Assembly (NCBI GenBank): GCA_001791115.1
Contig: MGDZ01000036.1
Location: forward strand, 1 to 6,286
Length of the DNA stretch: 6,286 nt
Reading direction: 5' to 3'
Origin: Candidatus Uhrbacteria bacterium RIFCSPHIGHO2_02_FULL_57_19
GTDB taxonomy: Bacteria; Patescibacteriota; Patescibacteriia; 2-12-FULL-57-11
Under the pieces are notes generated by a model. It saw nothing but the letters and a program-made list of their open reading frames with translations, searched no databases and had not been told where the DNA came from. Numbering within the stretch: the stretch's first letter is position 1; each line of letters opens with the position of its first letter. Below are positions 3,931-6,286 of this stretch, one piece after another. Both the position numbers and the translations under genes were made by a program.

Positions 3931-6286
3931 AATTTAATCACCAAGTCATTGAGAAAAAGTGGCAGAAGCGTTGGGATGACGAGCGCGTCTTTCGGATCGG
4001 CCAGCCAAAGCCGGGGAAAAAGTTTTATATCCTGGACATGTTTCCCTACCCCTCGGCCGCCGGGCTTCACGTCGGCCATCCCAAGGGCTACACGGCTACT
4101 GACATCGTCGCCCGCAAGCGGCGGATGGAAGGATACGAGGTGCTCTACCCCATGGGTTGGGACGCCTTCGGTCTTCCCACGGAAAATTTTGCCGTCAAGG
4201 TCGGCCGCAATCCCAAGGAAGTGGCCGCGGAAAACATAAAAAATTTCCGGCGGCAAGTGAAGAGTCTGGGATTCTCCTACGACTGGTCGCGGGAGATCGA
4301 CACTTCAAGCCCGGCATATTACCGCTGGACGCAATGGCTGTTTTTGCAGCTTTACAAAAAAGGGCTGGCTTACCGGGCCAAGGCCAACGTCAATTATTGC
4401 CCGTCCTGCCGCACGGTGCTGGCCAACGAACAGGTACTCGACGGGAAGTGCGAGCGCTGCGGAAACCCGGTGACGCTGCGTGAGCTTGAACAGTGGTTTT
4501 TCAAAATCACCGAATACGCCGACCGGCTTTTAGCCGGACTGGAGAAAATTGACTGGCCGGAGCGGATTAAGTCCATGCAGCGAAATTGGATCGGCAGGTC
4601 CGAGGGGGTGGAGGTCAATTTCCGGGGCTTGCGCAAGGACGCGACCGAGAAGTCCCGCGGCGCGAAAATGAAAATCAGGGAAGGCGAGTTCGACGTTCCG
4701 GTATTCACCACCAGAGCCGACACTCTTTTGGGGGTGACGGCCGTGGTGCTTTCTCCGGAACATCCGCTGGTTGATTCCCTGGTTTCAGCGTCTGAACGCA
4801 AGGCGGTGGAGGCCTATCGCCGGGAAGTGCGCGACAAGAGCGAGCTGGAGCGCACCGGATTGAAGAAAGAAAAAACAGGTGTGCCTCTGGGCACAGCGGC
4901 CATCCACCCGCTCTCCGGCGAGCAGGTGCCGGTATGGATCGCCGGGTATGTGCTTATGGGATACGGCACGGGCGCGGTGATGATGGTGCCGGCGCATGAT
5001 GAGCGGGATTTCGTTTTCGCCAAACGATACGGGTTGGATATGAAGTTCGTCATTTCTCCGCCGCATGAAGTTTCCGAGGCCAGACATGAAGCAATACATC
5101 ATGGGAAGAAAAGAAAAGGACAAGATGGTGCCTATACAGGAGAAGGCATTTTGGTGAACTCCGGAGAATATTCCGGCCTGACGTCCGTTGATGCCCGGCA
5201 GAAGATCGCCGCCGCCCTCGAGTCCGCGGGCCGCGGCCGCCGGCAGGTCAACTACCATCTGCGCGATTGGTTGGTTTCCCGCCAGCGCTATTGGGGCGCG
5301 CCCATACCTATTATCTATTGCCAGTCCTGCGGAGAAGTTCCGGTACCGGAGAAAGATCTGCCGGTGACGCTTCCCGACGACGTGGATTTTCGGCCTACGG
5401 GAGAATCGCCTCTCTCCAGTTCCAAATCATTCCACGATGTTTCCTGTCCCAAATGCGATAAACCCGCCCGCCGCGAATCAGACACCATGGACACCTTCGT
5501 GGATTCGTCCTGGTATTTTCTCCGCTATACCTCTCCGAATGAAAAGCGGCGGCCTTTCGACCCTCGGGCCGCGTCCGTCTGGTGCCCGGTGGATCTCTAT
5601 GTTGGCGGCGCCGAGCACGCCGTTCTTCATCTGCTCTATGCCCGGTTCGTCACCATGGCGCTCCACGATCTGGATCAGATCTCATTCGAAGAGCCGATGA
5701 GCCGATTGCGCAGCGTGGGATTGGTACTGGGTGAGGATGGGGCTAAGATGTCCAAGTCGCGGGGAAACGTGGTCAATCCCGACGAAGTGGTTGAAGAATT
5801 TGGCGCCGACACTATGCGCCTTTTCGAGATGTTCGGCGGAGAATTTTCCGAGACGCTCCAGTGGTCGACCAAGGGAATCGTCGGGGTCCGGCGGTTTCTG
5901 GAGAGGGTGGCCGCGCTCGGCGAGCGGGCCGAGGAGTCCGAGGCGCCACCTCCGGACCTGCCTGGCCGGCAGGCAGGCGCGGAAACGCTTCGCTTGCTGC
6001 ATCAGACCATAAAAAAAGTAGGGGACGACATCGAGGCCTTCAAGTTCAACACGGCTGTCTCGGCCATGATGATTTTGGTCAATCATTTGTCCGCGCGGGG
6101 GAGCGTCAGTCCCGACGTTTTTGAAACCTTTCTCAAACTTCTCCATCCCTTCGCTCCGCATATAGCCGAAGAACTTTGGGAGCGGCTGGGGCATTCAGAT
6201 CTGCTGGCCCGCGAAAAGTGGCCGGTTTTCGATCCTGGGCTGGCGCGGGAGGAACAGATGACGGTGGTCGTCCAGATCAACGGCAA
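3927..6286 (+). CDS. leuS: Leucyl-tRNA synthetase (3' end beyond the window)
   Basis: A class I aminoacyl-tRNA synthetase that charges tRNA-Leu with leucine in the cytoplasm. At least 786 codons are open and the C-terminus is missing; the last residues TVVVQING match the conserved start of the final domain. Seen in order: FYILDMFPYPSAAGLHVGH with the HIGH motif as HVGH (48-51); GWDAFGLPTENFA (78-89); a first zinc site C158-x2-C161 and C175-x2-C178; the CP1 editing domain from about 225, with TTRADT (261-266) and GYGTGAVMMVPAHDERDF, where D358 matches the conserved editing aspartate; LRDWLVSRQRYWGAPIP after it; a second zinc site C465-x2-C468 and C507-x2-C510; DTFVDSSWYFLRY; and the KMSKS loop exactly KMSKS (607-611). 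The anticodon-binding helical domain follows. A palindromic repeat encodes LPGRQAG (678-684) in its first linker. The start overlaps the upstream stop as ATGA with no Shine-Dalgarno. Confidence 0.97.
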   Translation, partial: MKFNHQVIEKKWQKRWDDERVFRIGQPKPGKKFYILDMFPYPSAAGLHVGHPKGYTATDIVARKRRMEGYEVLYPMGWDAFGLPTENFAVKVGRNPKEVAAENIKNFRRQVKSLGFSYDWSREIDTSSPAYYRWTQWLFLQLYKKGLAYRAKANVNYCPSCRTVLANEQVLDGKCERCGNPVTLRELEQWFFKITEYADRLLAGLEKIDWPERIKSMQRNWIGRSEGVEVNFRGLRKDATEKSRGAKMKIREGEFDVPVFTTRADTLLGVTAVVLSPEHPLVDSLVSASERKAVEAYRREVRDKSELERTGLKKEKTGVPLGTAAIHPLSGEQVPVWIAGYVLMGYGTGAVMMVPAHDERDFVFAKRYGLDMKFVISPPHEVSEARHEAIHHGKKRKGQDGAYTGEGILVNSGEYSGLTSVDARQKIAAALESAGRGRRQVNYHLRDWLVSRQRYWGAPIPIIYCQSCGEVPVPEKDLPVTLPDDVDFRPTGESPLSSSKSFHDVSCPKCDKPARRESDTMDTFVDSSWYFLRYTSPNEKRRPFDPRAASVWCPVDLYVGGAEHAVLHLLYARFVTMALHDLDQISFEEPMSRLRSVGLVLGEDGAKMSKSRGNVVNPDEVVEEFGADTMRLFEMFGGEFSETLQWSTKGIVGVRRFLERVAALGERAEESEAPPPDLPGRQAGAETLRLLHQTIKKVGDDIEAFKFNTAVSAMMILVNHLSARGSVSPDVFETFLKLLHPFAPHIAEELWERLGHSDLLAREKWPVFDPGLAREEQMTVVVQING
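5957..5977. repeat. GC palindrome inside the leuS reading frame
   Basis: CCTGCCTG (5957-5964), loop GCCGG, CAGGCAGG (5970-5977): a perfect 8-bp inverted repeat in coding sequence. In the leuS frame it reads LPGRQAG (residues 678-684), in a hydrophilic linker after EESEAPPPD and before AETLRLLHQTIKK. The frame is preserved through it. Confidence 0.75.

Noticed and set aside
5682..6194. Minus-strand open frame of 170 residues inside leuS
   Set aside because: It is antisense to the KMSKS loop and the anticodon-binding domain of LeuRS.
1..6286. Alternative genetic code with UGA read as glycine (some candidate phyla)
   Set aside because: UGA ends infB, trxA, trxB and the small membrane protein at the expected family lengths, and no in-frame UGA interrupts a conserved domain.

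Overview
This is a moderately GC-rich bacterial segment with every supported gene on the + strand. UGA ends at least four of the genes, so the standard bacterial code applies. The gene content is ordinary housekeeping. Short GC-rich palindromes (CCCGCCAAGGCGGG twice between genes, and a CCTGCCTG...CAGGCAGG palindrome inside leuS that reads LPGRQAG) resemble the palindromic repeats I associate with Candidate Phyla Radiation (Patescibacteria, Parcubacteria-like) genomes. That placement is an inference from repeat style and compact layout, not from a phylogenetic marker.

Layout. (1) Positions 2-118 are the last codons of a gene that looks like infB (translation initiation factor IF-2). (2) Positions 119-300 hold no gene but are dense in inverted repeats. 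(3) 301-1544 is a thioredoxin / thioredoxin reductase pair, trxA-trxB, with a two-base gap. (4) 1545-1652 carries a 64-nt imperfect palindrome and then a good ribosome binding site for (5) a hexameric-type glutamate dehydrogenase, 1653-2885. (6) Seven bases after its stop is a near-consensus sigma-70 promoter, followed by a 5' UTR with the CCCGCCAAGGCGGG hairpin and an unrecognised 210-residue protein with one membrane segment (2976-3608). (7) An intrinsic terminator (3630-3652) closes that unit, and a second promoter (3657-3685) lies only 11 bases before (8) a 77-residue single-pass membrane protein with a short coiled coil. Its stop overlaps (9) the start of leuS, leucyl-tRNA synthetase, which runs off the window end with at least 786 codons open.

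How the genes fit together. TrxB uses NADPH to reduce TrxA, so those two form one redox unit. Glutamate dehydrogenase links ammonia and 2-oxoglutarate to glutamate and also turns over NAD(P)H, so a redox connection to trxAB is possible but speculative. IF-2 and LeuRS both serve translation. The two transcription units from 2892 onward are well delimited by promoter and terminator signals. The upstream part (infB, trxAB, gdh) shows no promoter I would call.

I see no CRISPR array, transposase, phage gene, defence system or RNA gene. The features most worth a second look are the palindromic repeats, above all the one that has become part of the LeuRS reading frame, and the structured leaders.
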